Shown: positions 21,768 through 33,032 of the stretch, piece by piece
Numbering within the stretch: the first letter of the stretch is position 1
Layout: each line of letters starts with the position of its first letter
Assembly (NCBI GenBank): GCA_022578605.1
Contig: MU394058.1
Coordinates: 62,001 to 126,000, forward strand
Source: Camillea tinctor
Lineage: Eukaryota; Ascomycota; Sordariomycetes; Xylariales; Xylariaceae
DNA length: 64,000 bases
Reading direction: 5' to 3'
Notes under the pieces: generated by a model
Told to the model about the DNA's origin: nothing
Seen by the model: only the letters and a program-made list of their open reading frames with translations
Databases searched by the model: none
Translations under genes and position numbers: made by a program

Positions 21768-23565
21768 AGAGAAGGATTTTCTCGTGTTTTATTAGATGAA
21801 TTTTCCGTGAGGGTATATCTCTCGAAGATCTCAGGAGCGGAAGAATCAACTTCTTTCTGCATCGCGAACGGCGTTGTGTAGGCTTTTTATCTAGAGACAT
21901 TTGATTCCCTCATCGGAAAAGAAATGTCATGAAAAACTTGGGCATGGCAGCATTGGCGTACGGTTTCAACATACCCGGTGGGCTTGTGTATTTTATTTTA
22001 AATAAACGCCCGGCGGCGGCGGCGGCGGCGGGGGGCAGCGACGGCGGTAGCGGTCTACCCCCGTTATAGTGGAGATATAAAGTCACCAGCCAACAACATG
22101 GCAGGAGGGGTGACGGATCAAAAGAATCCAACATTGCATTCTTCAACATGGAAACATGTTGGAAACAAAGTAAAACCACTGCAGTCTTCAGCTCGCTCAT
22201 ACGTGATTGTACCACATAATTGTGTCTTGGTTAGTAAATTTATGAAAAGTATGCTGTGCTAGGGTAACTTAAAAGCTTACATGCCATGTAGAGAGAAGCA
22301 TGCATATATCTAACCTATACATATCTATATCATCATCATGACCTCGTGTGATACAAAGCATGTCTCAGCCAGACAATATCGACGTACTCTGCTCTTATGA
22401 TGTGTCTAGCTCACTGGCAAATAATATTTCATCTCGGCCTTCAAATAACTAGCTGCCATCATCTCTTATTATACACTTGCGGTAGTCAATCTTCTACTTA
22501 AACTTCCTTTTCTGTATTAGACGACCTCTCAGCAGGAATAGGTTCGTCCTATTACCCTATATAGCTCTCTGTCGTGATTATGCGTGAAAAGGGGGGAGGG
22601 GAACAGAGGGGAGGGTGTTTCTTTGGAGACTACGTAGGAAAGCTGGGTAGAACATAGGAGGCTAGATACCTAGTAGCAAATCGACCGAGGCATATACTGA
22701 ACCCACTACTCGTACCAAGAACTCGTTTCTCCTATGTCCCTCCTTCTCCTCCTTTCTTTTTTGTGTTACCTATTTATCGATGTTTGCTTCACAGATCCTA
22801 TTCCTCCAGTGGAGTTTATTAGAACCCGACCAGGAACCTCTAGAGGCTTATGTATGCCTGAGGGACCCCTTAAAAACAGGCGAGATTGTTTTCTTCTATT
22901 TTCGTAACATGCGTAGAACTAGTACATAGTTTCTAGGAAAGAACCAAGCTGTGTCGATCGCGTTCCATGATGTGGTCGAGTGATCACCTCTAAGCATCAT
23001 AGTGTTCGGATTCAGATGGGATTTTTTCCATGAAGCGGACTTGATCTCTTGTTATAGTGTCATCCGACATTACGTCTTATATTTCGTAGCTAAAATGTTT
23101 GTTAAGAGGATATGGTCGTTATACGAGATCTTCATTACGACCAAAGCACTTCGGCTCTTTTTCTCTAGATTGTCTACTCGCCTTGGTAGATTAGGCAGCG
23201 GCTTTCCTGTTGATGAATATTGATATCAAACAACCACGGTGAACAAGTTCTCATAGCGATAGACCCTAGGTCTCCCGAACAGCCAAGACTAAGCAATATG
23301 ATAGTACTCGAATCGCTATAGTAATGTTTCTGCTAGTCAACGAAAGGAGACCTTAGGTATTACAAAGCCTGGTTGCTAAAATAAGATGTGTGTCCTCATT
23401 CAGACAATGGACGTATGAGCCTCCTATGCTAGCTAGGTGTATCATGTGATAGAGGAAGTGGTGTGGCGATTAACACGAGATTTATATGCCAATGCTTCAC
23501 GTATATGTTTATATAGATATCCTACTTTTTTAACCTCTCTCCCCCTTTATTTTTTTCTTCTCTAT
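21768..23565. other. Shared 3' region of SAM synthetase and HAD phosphatase genes
   Basis: These 1.8 kb between convergent genes show no credible ORF. They contain a GGC-repeat at 22011-22035, T-rich segments and scattered short palindromes. Two 3' UTRs should lie at the ends; the middle is unexplained. Confidence 0.55.
22011..22035 (+). repeat. (CGG)n trinucleotide microsatellite
   Basis: About seven uninterrupted CGG/GGC units run into a G-run. They lie ~240 bp past the SAM synthetase stop codon in otherwise AT-balanced sequence, possibly within its 3' UTR. Confidence 0.8.
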
Positions 23566-24462
23566 TTATTTCAACCTGAATTTCATATTCTCCATGACCT
23601 CCTCAAAGTCAGTCGCCCACACGAGCCTGCCTCTGTCATCATCATCATCATCATCATCATCATTAAACGACACCCCCGCTTCCTTGATATGCGGCACGTC
23701 CCTCCCTATCCTCCGAAGCGTCTGTAGCAGCGGCGAGTCCTCCCCGTCCGCGATGACGACGCCCCTCGAGGCCGCAAGTAGACACTCCAAATCCGTAGTG
23801 GAGTCGCCGAAGTATATCGACGGGGCGCCATCCCTCAGCTCCTCATTCCCCTCATCCTCCTCTCCACGCAGTGCCCTCACCACCTCCAACTTATCGCACG
23901 AGTTGGTCAGATTTCTCGTCCCCTCTTTACTCAATATCCCGGGGCCCCTCACCGCGCCATCCCGCTCCCTAACCTCATTCGCAAGGACCCTGATCTCCAC
24001 CCCCTCCGCTCCCGCACTGCACGCGCCCTCGATAAACGCCGCCGACCAATTCACCGAAACGACGTAGACCCTCCACCCCTCGCGCCGCCTCCTCGCGACG
24101 AACTCCGCAAACCCGCGCCTCAGGGGCACCGCCATCTCGGTGCCCGCCTGGCTCAGGGCGTCCGGTGCGATGCCCCTGAACATGGCGCTCTCGCGCACGC
24201 GCGCGAGCGAGGCGACCTCGACGTGCTTGGCGGCGCGGAGGAAGGCGATTTCGGCCTCGGGGGTGCGGCGGTCGGGGGCGGCGGGGACGTACGCGGCGTC
24301 GAGGGCGCGGCAGTCGGCGGCGTAGGCGCGGACGATGGCGCGCCACTGGGGTTCGAGGTCTGGGCCGCCGGCTTGGCGCTGGGAGCGCAGCGCGAAGTGG
24401 GCGAGCTCGTTGACGGTGTCGGCGGTGGTGATGGTGCCGTCGAAGTCGAGGAATATGCTCAT
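23566..24462 (-). CDS. HAD-superfamily phosphatase (MtnX/phosphoserine-phosphatase-like)
   Basis: This single-exon gene of 298 residues has all four HAD motifs. Motif I is FLDFDGTIT (Asp6 nucleophile, Asp8 acid/base), motif II is the serine in VVSVNWS (~135), motif III is the lysine in SCDKLEV (~190), and motif IV is FGDSTTDLE (~217). The helical cap between motifs I and II fits HAD subfamily I, in which phosphoserine phosphatase and MtnX-type enzymes fall. The substrate is not deducible. An Asp run (~9 residues, ~267-275) is encoded by a GAT microsatellite, probably a surface loop tolerant of length change. The first two-thirds is very GC-rich, and long opposite-strand frames there are shadows. 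The gene is convergent with SAM synthetase. Confidence 0.85.
   Translation of the reverse strand: MSIFLDFDGTITTADTVNELAHFALRSQRQAGGPDLEPQWRAIVRAYAADCRALDAAYVPAAPDRRTPEAEIAFLRAAKHVEVASLARVRESAMFRGIAPDALSQAGTEMAVPLRRGFAEFVARRRREGWRVYVVSVNWSAAFIEGACSAGAEGVEIRVLANEVRERDGAVRGPGILSKEGTRNLTNSCDKLEVVRALRGEEDEGNEELRDGAPSIYFGDSTTDLECLLAASRGVVIADGEDSPLLQTLRRIGRDVPHIKEAGVSFNDDDDDDDDDRGRLVWATDFEEVMENMKFRLK
23636..23664 (+). repeat. (ATC)n microsatellite inside the HAD phosphatase gene
   Basis: About nine uninterrupted trinucleotide units are read as GAT (Asp) codons on the minus strand. The repeat is in frame, so length changes add or remove aspartates without frameshift. Confidence 0.9.
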
Positions 24463-24522
24463 GATTAGGGTAGGTGGGTAGGGTTGCTTTGTGAGGGTTG
24501 GTGGAAAGACGGGGTTTGGGAG

Positions 24523-24559
<37 letters not shown>

Positions 24560-25375
24560 GGGAGAGGTGACGAAGGGCTGGTGGTGGTGGTGCTGGTGTA
24601 AAGAGATAGATAAATCTGTGGAGAGGGTATATAGAGAACTGGATTGTGTTGTTGCTTAGTCTTAGTATATCACCTAATGTGTTGAGAGGAGCAGAGTCAA
24701 GTTAATAAAAAATGCGGGGAGGGATTTTTACATTCCAACTCAAGTTTGAAATGGCTACGCACTTTAGCTCCCATGAAAACACGTCAGTAGGTCGGTACGG
24801 ACATGCGGACAATGACTAGAGAGCCTCCATCCATCGACGATGTTTTAAGTAGATTGTCAATGCATTGCTGAGTAAGGCTACATTTGACATGTCTCCTAAG
24901 ACAATAGAGATAATTTACATGAAGTTGATATCAGGTCATATAGGGGTCCGAATTACATATGATCTATAGCGGATTACCTTGAACGAGCAGGATGGGGTTC
25001 TAGTTGTAGTTTCTAGTTGTAGAACAATGCGAGCCACTGAAAGTTTGAGATACACTCTCTTGCCAGAAATCGATCATAAGGGGAACACCATAGATATTCC
25101 CTATTTTGTCCAATATTTAAACTCACCCATACACAGAAACTTACTACTTAATTGTCTGCGTAAGTACCCAGGGAAGGAAACCCATTTATCCCTAGACTAT
25201 TACAGGATCGGGGGTATCATCGACTTTTTCATGAGTCCATGTAAAGTCGATATTATAAGACTTGACTCATCCTAGACACCAGACTCCTATCCCATGCATG
25301 AATTTGGTAGAACCATGATCCTGAGAACATTGGCCTCATCCTCGTAAAAAGAGAGAAAAAAGAAAAGAAGAGAAA
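24463..25375. other. Intergenic region upstream of HAD phosphatase
   Basis: The region holds a GA dinucleotide repeat at 24526-24554, about 65 bp upstream of the phosphatase start and therefore likely in its leader. The rest is AT-rich with one weak frame that lacks an early ATG. The right end contains the Tfg2 3' region. Confidence 0.55.
24526..24554 (+). repeat. (GA)n dinucleotide microsatellite
   Basis: About 14 GA units lie in the probable 5' leader of the HAD phosphatase, read as CT on its coding strand. CT tracts in fungal leaders are common. Confidence 0.85.
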
Positions 25376-26650
25376 CTATGAGGGCATCACGTTCACCATC
25401 TCAACATCATCATCCCCATCCATATCTGAATCATCTCCTCCTTGGTCAGGGGGAGCACCGTCGACTGACTGCATATTTGTTCGCTTGAACTCGGGTTTCA
25501 GTTCCCAGTGGTTGGCGAAACGTCCAGTCTTGTGCAAGACCGCTAACTGCTCGAGATTTTCGCGAAGGTATGCTTCTGGCTGGTTCAAATGTTGCTTAAA
25601 GGCCTTCATAGACCAATAGTTGAATTTTTCGTAGCACTGGAACAGACGATCGCGCAGCTCGCTCTGAGATAAGCGGGATGCCTTTTCTTCCTTCTGCTTC
25701 TTGGCCTTCTTTGTTTCGGGTGCATTGCGCTAGGAACATTAGAACTGCATTTTCAGAGAACGTGTCCCGAGAACTTACAATGAAGTTGCTGAAATTGTCG
25801 TTGGAAACGTGCGCACCGGCCTGGATGACATCGGTCGGGTTTTGGGTAGATGTGATGGTGGTGGTAGCCTTCGGCTTCATAGCATCATCGTTTCTCATCT
25901 TCATAATGTGCTTCGTTTCCTCGGTCCATACAGGATGACAGTTCAGCTCGTGACGAAATCGGCCGGCAAGGATCGTTTTCTCTGTCAAACACATCACATT
26001 TAGCCAGGAAACTCAGATTGGTGAGAAGAAAACTGACTGGGAATAGCTTTGCGGTAGCGGGGCTGATATTTCCCTTTGCGACCAGGCTCGTGGTTCTGAG
26101 GTTTCTCGTTTGGCTGCTCTTGTTTCCGTCGTAGGTGCGCGGGAATATTGCTATTCGCTCCTTGGGACTTGGACTTGAAACCAGGGAGGTCCTGTTCGGT
26201 GAACAAGAAGGTATTCGCGAGAGCCATGTCCCTGACTTCCAAGTTGTACTCTTTAGGAATAGCCTGATGCTCGGCGTAGGTGTGATCTAGAAGCAGCGCA
26301 ATATGTTGCTGTCATAATATAACCCGTCAGCCCATTGCACCAAAGGATAGGCCGTGAAGGCGAACCTTCATATTTCCATCCTTGCCCAGTTCATTCCATT
26401 GGCGGACGGTGCCTATTCTAATCTCGGCATCGTCATCCAGGTGAGCCCAAGCATCGTACAGGTACTTGGGGACGTGGGTAAGATAGACACTCCCGGCGGT
26501 GGGATTGGTCTCGGGGTTGAGGTCCTGGAATTCGAGATCGCCAGCATCCTCGTAGATGTCGTCCTCTGACATGGCGGAGGGGGAGGCACCGACAGCTTCG
26601 GGGTCGGGCTTGATGGACGGTTCAGCTTTGACATGCTGAGCAGACGCCAT
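25376..26650 (-). CDS. TFG2: Transcription initiation factor TFIIF beta subunit (Tfg2/RAP30)
   Basis: Four minus-strand exons (26650-26366, 26308-26038, 25981-25779, 25729-25376) encode 370 residues; the introns are 57, 56 and 49 bp. The protein binds RNA polymerase II with the TFIIF alpha subunit in the nucleus and stabilises the preinitiation complex. Visible marks are an acidic N-terminus, the dimerisation region with VPKYLYDAW (~65) and IPKEYNLEV, a central RKAIPKKTILAGRFRHE segment, and the C-terminal winged helix LFQCYEKFNYWSMKAFKQHL (~280-335). An acidic tail ends the protein. The first donor (GTTCGC) is weak; its choice is supported by frame and by the 57-bp length. The gene is divergent from the CCCH-finger gene. 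Confidence 0.9.
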
Positions 26651-27854
26651 GTTGGTTGACAGCGGGTACGGGGTGTTCGCTTCGTGCTTCGTGCTTCGTG
26701 GTTTGTGTTTCCTGTCTCGTGCTTCGTGGATAGGTTACCAGGCCGAGAAAGTCAGCGATTAGAGACAATCGAGTAGCAAATGAGCGTGGTCGCGTTTATT
26801 CTCCGTGCGTGCAGTAAGGCAAAGGTTTCGTGGGGCAGGTCAAGGTGTAGATGGGCGCATGAGGTCTGGAGATGTCAAAGAAACAGTGAACGTATGTGTA
26901 TGTGTTGGGGTTTAAAAATGGAAAGGCTGAAGAGGTCAAGGCGGAAAGGAAAGTTGAATGATAACTAGGTTAAAAGGTACGTACCTGCCTAGGTTTTAGG
27001 TAGGCTATAGGTAGGCTATAGGTAGGTTATTACATTAGCTGCATCCAGGTAGACGTGCAAGCGCGATCTTATACTACCATCATAGATTAGATAAGTTCAC
27101 GTGATTACCCTCTTTGAGTGTTATGTATGGATTGAGAGCTTCTCATTGGTGGTTGTAAGGGAAAATACGGGGGGAGATCGGAGGTTTTCCAACTTTTGAC
27201 TTTGGAAATTTGATTTCATCATCTTTTCGTTCACCTTTAACCTAAATAAATACTAGGTAGACATAACCTACCCTCCTCCACTATCTATCAACTCTAAAAC
27301 TGTTGTCTGCCACTTATTACGCTTTCAAGTATCTTCACTACACACACATATACATCTTCACTTTTCCACTCTCATACAAGAAAGAGACAAACAAAACAAG
27401 ACCAAAAAAGGAAGAAAAAGAAAGTAAAAGAAAAAAAAACCAAAAACAAAAGAAATATACAAGCAAGAAGAAGAAGAAAAAAGGTCTGAACTGCCTAACT
27501 TCGAAAGTCCCCCCTTCTTCCCCCCTGACTTACTTACTCCCGCAAAAGTCGAGTGACGCCATTTCCCGCATCTACGCGCCCAATGTTGCCCATCCCGTTT
27601 TGACAATCTATCTATTTCGTCTCTCCGAAAAACCCGCAGTTGGATGATTGAGGCAGATCGTCTTCTATATTTTGTTCTGGGTACAATCTTTTTTCCCCCT
27701 TATCTCTGACGCCGGCGCCGCTCCTCTATCTACTATATCCCCCCCAACCCTTAATCATCCCTTCGCATCTGAATCATTCAACCTCACCGCTCTTGGGAGA
27801 TCACTATACTTTACTTACAGTCACTTGTAGCTCAGCATCTATCTAGTAGCAAAC
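26651..27854. promoter_or_regulatory. Divergent promoter region, TFG2 and CCCH-protein genes
   Basis: The 1.2 kb separate two divergent starts. Near TFG2 a heptamer CTTCGTG is repeated in tandem at 26680-26700 and again at 26722-26728. A TAGGTAGGCTA-type repeat is at 26998-27029. An E-box-like palindrome TCACGTGA is at 27097-27104. A purine-only block around 27375-27480 is followed by pyrimidine-rich sequence before the CCCH start. Shared control of the two genes is inference. Confidence 0.5.
26680..26700 (+). repeat. CTTCGTG heptamer, three tandem copies
   Basis: Three perfect 7-bp copies lie ~30 bp upstream of the TFG2 start codon, with a fourth copy at 26722-26728. They are likely within the TFG2 leader. 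Confidence 0.8.
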
Positions 27855-29472
27855 ATGACTACCGAAGAGGATCAGGAATTGATGGAGAAGATCGGTCGAC
27901 TCGCCGGTACGTACAATGGGCCGGGCAAATGCTTGCCACCTACTTGGATAATGGTCGTGCCACTGACCTCTTCACAGGTCAGATCAATCGCCACAAAGCC
28001 CAGCGAGGTAGTGCGAATCTTGGTAAGTACCTACCATTAACACTATCATCGTTGTATCAATGCTAACTTGAACAGGTCCTAATTACCTAGCTAGAGGAGC
28101 ACCCTACCATCGGCCAGCCCCGTATCCCCACGCCAGCTATCGCGGCGGTCGAGGCAGACCTGCTCCGACATATCGCAACAGGACTTTGGTTCTCAACGGG
28201 CAAAATCGATCAGCGAGCTCCACTCCGAACGAGGAAAACGCGCCTTTGGAACCAACTACACCTTCATGGGTCACCAAAAACGACCGCCATCTACAGCTAA
28301 TTAATAGTTCAGTCTACGAGAAGGAAACCAAACAACGCGCCACCGCCATCGAGGAAACGAACCGCCAACAGAAGCTCCAGAGGGACAATCGCGAGAAGGA
28401 AAGGTTCATGAACAGTATACGTCAAATCGGGAGCAGCCCCGCTATCGGACTGCCGAGCACATCAACATCAGCCACCCCCTATGAGATTACTGTCGACGGG
28501 ATTAGATTCCAGGTAGTTCAGCAGGGGAGCAAGTTGATTAAGACGCCTGGTACGTTGTCTTGTCCTTTACGCGATGGGAATTTGGCTAACCAACTGAACC
28601 CAGGCGACGTCAGCCCTCCCTCGGCCACGCCTAAAGTAACTACCATCGGGGGCGTCAAGTTCTATCGCACCAAGAACGGCAACCTTGTGAGACACGGCAT
28701 CGTAAAAGCCCAACGGTACGTATCTTCGACACAGACTGGGCGCGTGCTAACGGCGATGCAGGCTGGCCACTGGAATTAAGAAGGTCAACGAGCAGTGCAA
28801 AACCTTCTCATGGACTGGTAATCGTCTTCCTCACAAACCGAAAACTAACGCCCAACTCGCGAGTTATGCAGGCTGCGGTGTGGTAAGAACCCCCAAAGAG
28901 CGTACTAACTTGTTCCCCCAGGTTCGTGTTTGAAAGGGCCAAACTGTCGGTATATCCATGATGCTTCTAAGACGGCTATTTGCAAAGATTGGCTCTTGAA
29001 AAGCGATTGCCCCAGAGGTGACAGCTGTGATCTTTCCCATGAGACTACAGAAGAACGGACCCCGCTTTGCTTGCATTTCGCCAAAGGAAAATGCAATAAC
29101 CCCTCATGCCCGTACGTCCATGCTGAGCATGCACAGACGGACCCAGTATGTCGCGTGTTCGGCATCTATGGATATTGCGCACTAGGGGCACAATGCCCGG
29201 ACCGCCATGTATTCGAATGCCCTGATTTCAGCAATACTGGGGTTTGTAAACTCAAGGGTTGTAAACGACCACATATCGAGAGGGCAAGTGTCCTTCGTAA
29301 AGCAGGCAATCGCGAGTCCCCCGAGGGGATGGAAGATCTGTCTAGTGACGACGGACAAGGCGCGCCGGATAGCGATGACATCGATTCAGACGATGTCGAG
29401 GAATTCATTGGACAAGATAATGTCGACGATTTGGATTTCGCAGAACAGAAAGATTTCATCAGTTTCCGGTAA
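27855..29472 (+). CDS. Five-finger CCCH zinc-finger protein, ZC3H3/Red5-like
   Basis: Six exons (27855-27906, 27978-28022, 28076-28549, 28604-28715, 28762-28817, 28922-29472) encode 429 residues. Five C-x7/8-C-x4/5-C-x3-H fingers follow one another: CKTFSWTGSCLKGPNCRYIH, then CKDWLLKSDC..., CLHFAKGKC..., CRVFGIYGYC... and CPDFSNTGVC.... Upstream are two related short motifs, VDGIRFQVVQQGSKLIKTP and IGGVKFYRTKNGNLVRHGI, and an RG-rich segment after exon 2. Five consecutive fingers preceded by such GVxFxxxxNGxxL motifs match metazoan ZC3H3 and fission-yeast Red5, which act in nuclear polyadenylation, mRNA export and RNA elimination. The C-terminus is Asp/Glu/Ser-rich. The last intron (28818-28921) was chosen because it restores an exact C-x8-C-x5-C-x3-H first finger. 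Confidence 0.85.
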
Positions 29473-30613
29473 AATCATTTTTGTCGTCACTAACTATACA
29501 GGTTTATACGAGCAAGCTGATTACTTTTGGGGGGAGGCAGCTGACCCTATTCAAGTAATGGTACTTGAAGCCCCCTGATGGTTTACCTCTCATTCGAGGC
29601 CGCAGTATTGTGATGGGAGTCTATATACAGTATCGACGGCAGGGGAGTGAGAGAGAAAAAAAGCCGTCATCCAAGTCTACTCTAGTCTAGCCTAGGTAGT
29701 CTATGTTGTTAGTGATATACCCAAGCGCACTGGTTGAACACCAACGTGCTATAGGAATCTAAATTCATAGAGGGGGGAATGAGAGAGAACAAAAAATAGA
29801 AAGAGGAAACAATGGAAAAAAAAAAAGCAAAAGAAACAGAGGTTGATAGAGAAGATAATAATAAAACGTTGATACTTCGGTAGAACCCTCATAGTATCCT
29901 AGGTCCCCTTTCTTTTAAAGGTGAATTGATATAACACATAAGAATACAACATGTGATGCTAAATTGGGGGCCGCGCCGAGTTTCCTTTTGGAAAGGCTTG
30001 ATGGACCTAGCGCAGTGTCAATCACTATAAATGAGCGGCTAGCACCAAAGATTAAAATCAGATTCAATCCGCAATATATTAAAGTAGCCCTGGCAGGTAA
30101 TAAAGTATAATAAGTCTTAAGTGTTGGCGCCAAGTTGGAAAACCCCTATCCCGTGAAACAAAGCGAAAAGCACTGAAACCCTCCTTCGTCAAGAGCCGAA
30201 TGCATCGCTCTTTTTATTATGCGCCGAGCCACAGCCGTGGGATGGGGGTTTTTAGAGACAGGCGCATAAGCGGAGCTGAAAAGGCTTCGATGAAGACTCG
30301 GCACCTATAATTAAGAACTTGAGAAGATACATATACCGTCATATTATATACCACAAGCACAACCACAACCACAACCACGACCACGATCACGATCACAGCC
30401 ACAACCACAACTATATTTACTTTTTACAACTACTATTACAAACTCTCTCTCTCTCTCTCTCCTTTTCTTTCTTGTCTACTACTTATTCTACTCTACTTAT
30501 AATACGAACGAGTGCGATAATTAAAAAAGAGGAAGCAGAATAAAAGAGTGAAAGTGAGGGGAGAAGTGAAAAAAAGTGAAAAAGAAAGTGCACAGTGAAA
30601 ATTAAAAGCAGTC
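29473..30613. other. Intergenic region and probable leader of the Nif1-like gene
   Basis: No gene is supported. The left part has A-rich blocks (29790-29835). The right part carries a CCACAA/CCACGA hexamer-like repeat at 30357-30411, a CT repeat near 30443-30461 and purine-rich sequence up to the start codon at 30614. These fit a long leader, but the transcription start is not visible. Confidence 0.55.
30357..30411 (+). repeat. Degenerate CCACAA/CCACGA hexanucleotide repeat
   Basis: About nine imperfect 6-bp units alternate between CACAAC and CACGAC/CACGAT. They would encode alternating His and Asn/Asp, but no ATG-led conserved frame contains them. They lie ~200 bp upstream of the Nif1-like start. 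Confidence 0.8.
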
Positions 30614-32988
30614 ATGGGTATTCGCGATCTAGTTAAAAAGAAAGAAAGACTCGGCGAAGGCGACAGCTCCTCTTATTCGGAGACGCTCGGTAGGTTGGAT
30701 GGGCCCGAGTTCACCTTCATCCGATCAGACACGAGCACGCAGGAAATCATCCACCCGCCCAGTTATGGCAGCGGAAGAGCAGGCGGCGGCGACCATCTTC
30801 TGAGCGCGCAGGATTCGGGTTCTAAATCACGCCGCAGCCTCGACGTATTCCGACCCCGGTCACGAGGTAATAGTGTATCCTCCGACACCTCGTCGCGCAA
30901 AGAAGGCGGCCACCGACGCTTGTCGCATCGCTTCAACCTGTCGCGCCACCCGACACCCACCTCCGAATTCGTACCCGAGAACTTGCCACAGATCAACATC
31001 ACCCCCGACGGCGCCGGAGACAAGGACGAATCCGAGAGGCAGTGGGAGAACCGAGCTACGCTGCTAGCCAATGCGAGTGGGGAGCGTCAGAGGAGCAGAT
31101 CGCCCAGCCTGGTCACGCCGCTGGCCTCCTCTCCGGCGCATGAGCTGCCCCCTCTCAACTTCAGCGAAAACGGCCCCGCCGCGCCAACGTCGCCTGGTCG
31201 CGGTGGCGTGGTCTCGTCCAAGGCGATCGACGACGACATACAAGAGGCCATTCGCCTGCACGAGGAGGGAGATCTCGACCGGTCTACGCGGCTATTTGGA
31301 CGATTGGCCGATCCCCAAGGGGCGAACAATCCGCTTAGCCAAGTCTTATACGGTCTCGCGTTAAGGTCAGTTAGTCATGACATACTACTCCCCCCCTTTT
31401 CTGGGTCTTTTATAGGATGAAGCTTTTTTTCTTCTTTTTTTCGAGAGGCTCCATTTTCTTATATGCAGCTATCGGCATTCAATATTAAGAAGGAGGAGAG
31501 AGAATCAATAGGGGAAAGGATGAAAAAAAAAAGGGGGGGGAAGCACTATAGCGGCACCAAATATTACCCTTCACCCCCTCTCTTCTTCCTAAAAGGGGCG
31601 GCGCATCGCGTCGCATCGCATCCCTGATGTTTCCCGGAAAAGCCACTATGGTTCTAGACTGTGGCAAAAAAAAAAAAAAAAAAAAGGGAATAATGCAATA
31701 AATTTCCAAGTCGCATATGAATGGATGAATGATAGAAAAAAAGATTATCAAAGCTAACGCTATACCACATTGAAAAATAACCAGACACGGTTGGGGATGC
31801 GAACCAGACCCCGAGCGCGCAGTTACGTACCTCTCGGCGGCGGCATCGAACGCGGCGCTGGTCGAGAACATGGCGCTCAAGGCGGGACTCAAGAAGGGCG
31901 GCGCCGCGAAGGGTGAGCTCGTGCTCGCCATCTTCGAATTGGCGAATTGCTTCCGCAACGGCTGGGGCATCCCGCGAGACCCAGTCGCCGCAAAACAGGT
32001 GGGTCGATCTATCTCTCTCTCCTTGTCTTCTTGTCACTCTCCTGCGCGCGCGTGTTCACGACTCCTCCCGTCCCCTGATTCATGGATTCATTTACTTGTC
32101 TTGTTCAAGCATATCATGTACCGGATCAGACCATTAGATCACTACTGTTGCCCCCCTTGAATCATCAATGCTCTCCCTGTGTACATGCGCACGCAGACAG
32201 AGAGGGAAATGGTATATGTATAGTGTGTGTATGTGTATGTGTATTTGTGTGTATGGTGGAGAGTAAAACCAAGTCGGCGAAGGGGAAGGAGACTAGGCCC
32301 TCTTTCTCTCTGTCTTGCCCTCGCTCTACATGTTTCTTACCTGCCCGTTCCGCATGACGACCCCATCTAGGAAGTGATCATTGACTAACAAACCTTGGGG
32401 GGGTGTTTTCCCTTTTTCCTTTTCGGTTAATAGTACTACGAGACTGCAGCAAATCTTGGAGACACCGGTAAGTAAGAGTGGACTGATTCCCGGGCAGCGC
32501 GGCGACAGCGCGGCGAGCCCCCCTTCCTATACCTTTGTCTATACCTAGCCCGCAGATTTTCGATAGGTCGCTGACAAACGGGACTCGCCTCTCCTCCCCC
32601 CGGTGTGGTGTAGACGCGATGAATGAGACGGCCTGGTGCTATCTAGAGGGTTTCGGGTGCAAGAAAGACAAGGTACGTACGTCAGGCACAAAAAAACTCG
32701 TCCTATTATCATCGCATATTGTTCCCGGGCGTCTGGGTATAGAGCTTCTAGCCAGGTCATCCTGCGGCGATCATGAGTCACGTTGTCAGCCTCAGGAGGA
32801 CCGGTAGTGTGGCTTGAGAGCCTCTTCCGGTCCCTTGCTGTTGCGCCATCTCAGGGTCCTGTAGGTGTGGGTTGTGTGTGTGTATGCGTTTGTATGTATG
32901 GGTGCGTGAGAGAGTGTATGAGAGAGTATGTGTGTGTGTATGTGTATGGCCCTGCCTGCCGCTAGATACAGCAGGGGAAAGGGCAAAA

Positions 32989-33032
<44 letters not shown>

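Noticed and set aside
24979..25275. 98-residue plus-strand frame between the HAD phosphatase and TFG2 genes
   Set aside because: The first codon is TTG; the first in-frame ATG leaves ~80 residues with no family resemblance.
30319..30543. His/Asn-rich frame (alternating HNHN/HDHD)
   Set aside because: It begins at TTG rather than ATG, is created by a hexanucleotide repeat and a CT repeat, and lies in the probable leader of the Nif1-like gene.
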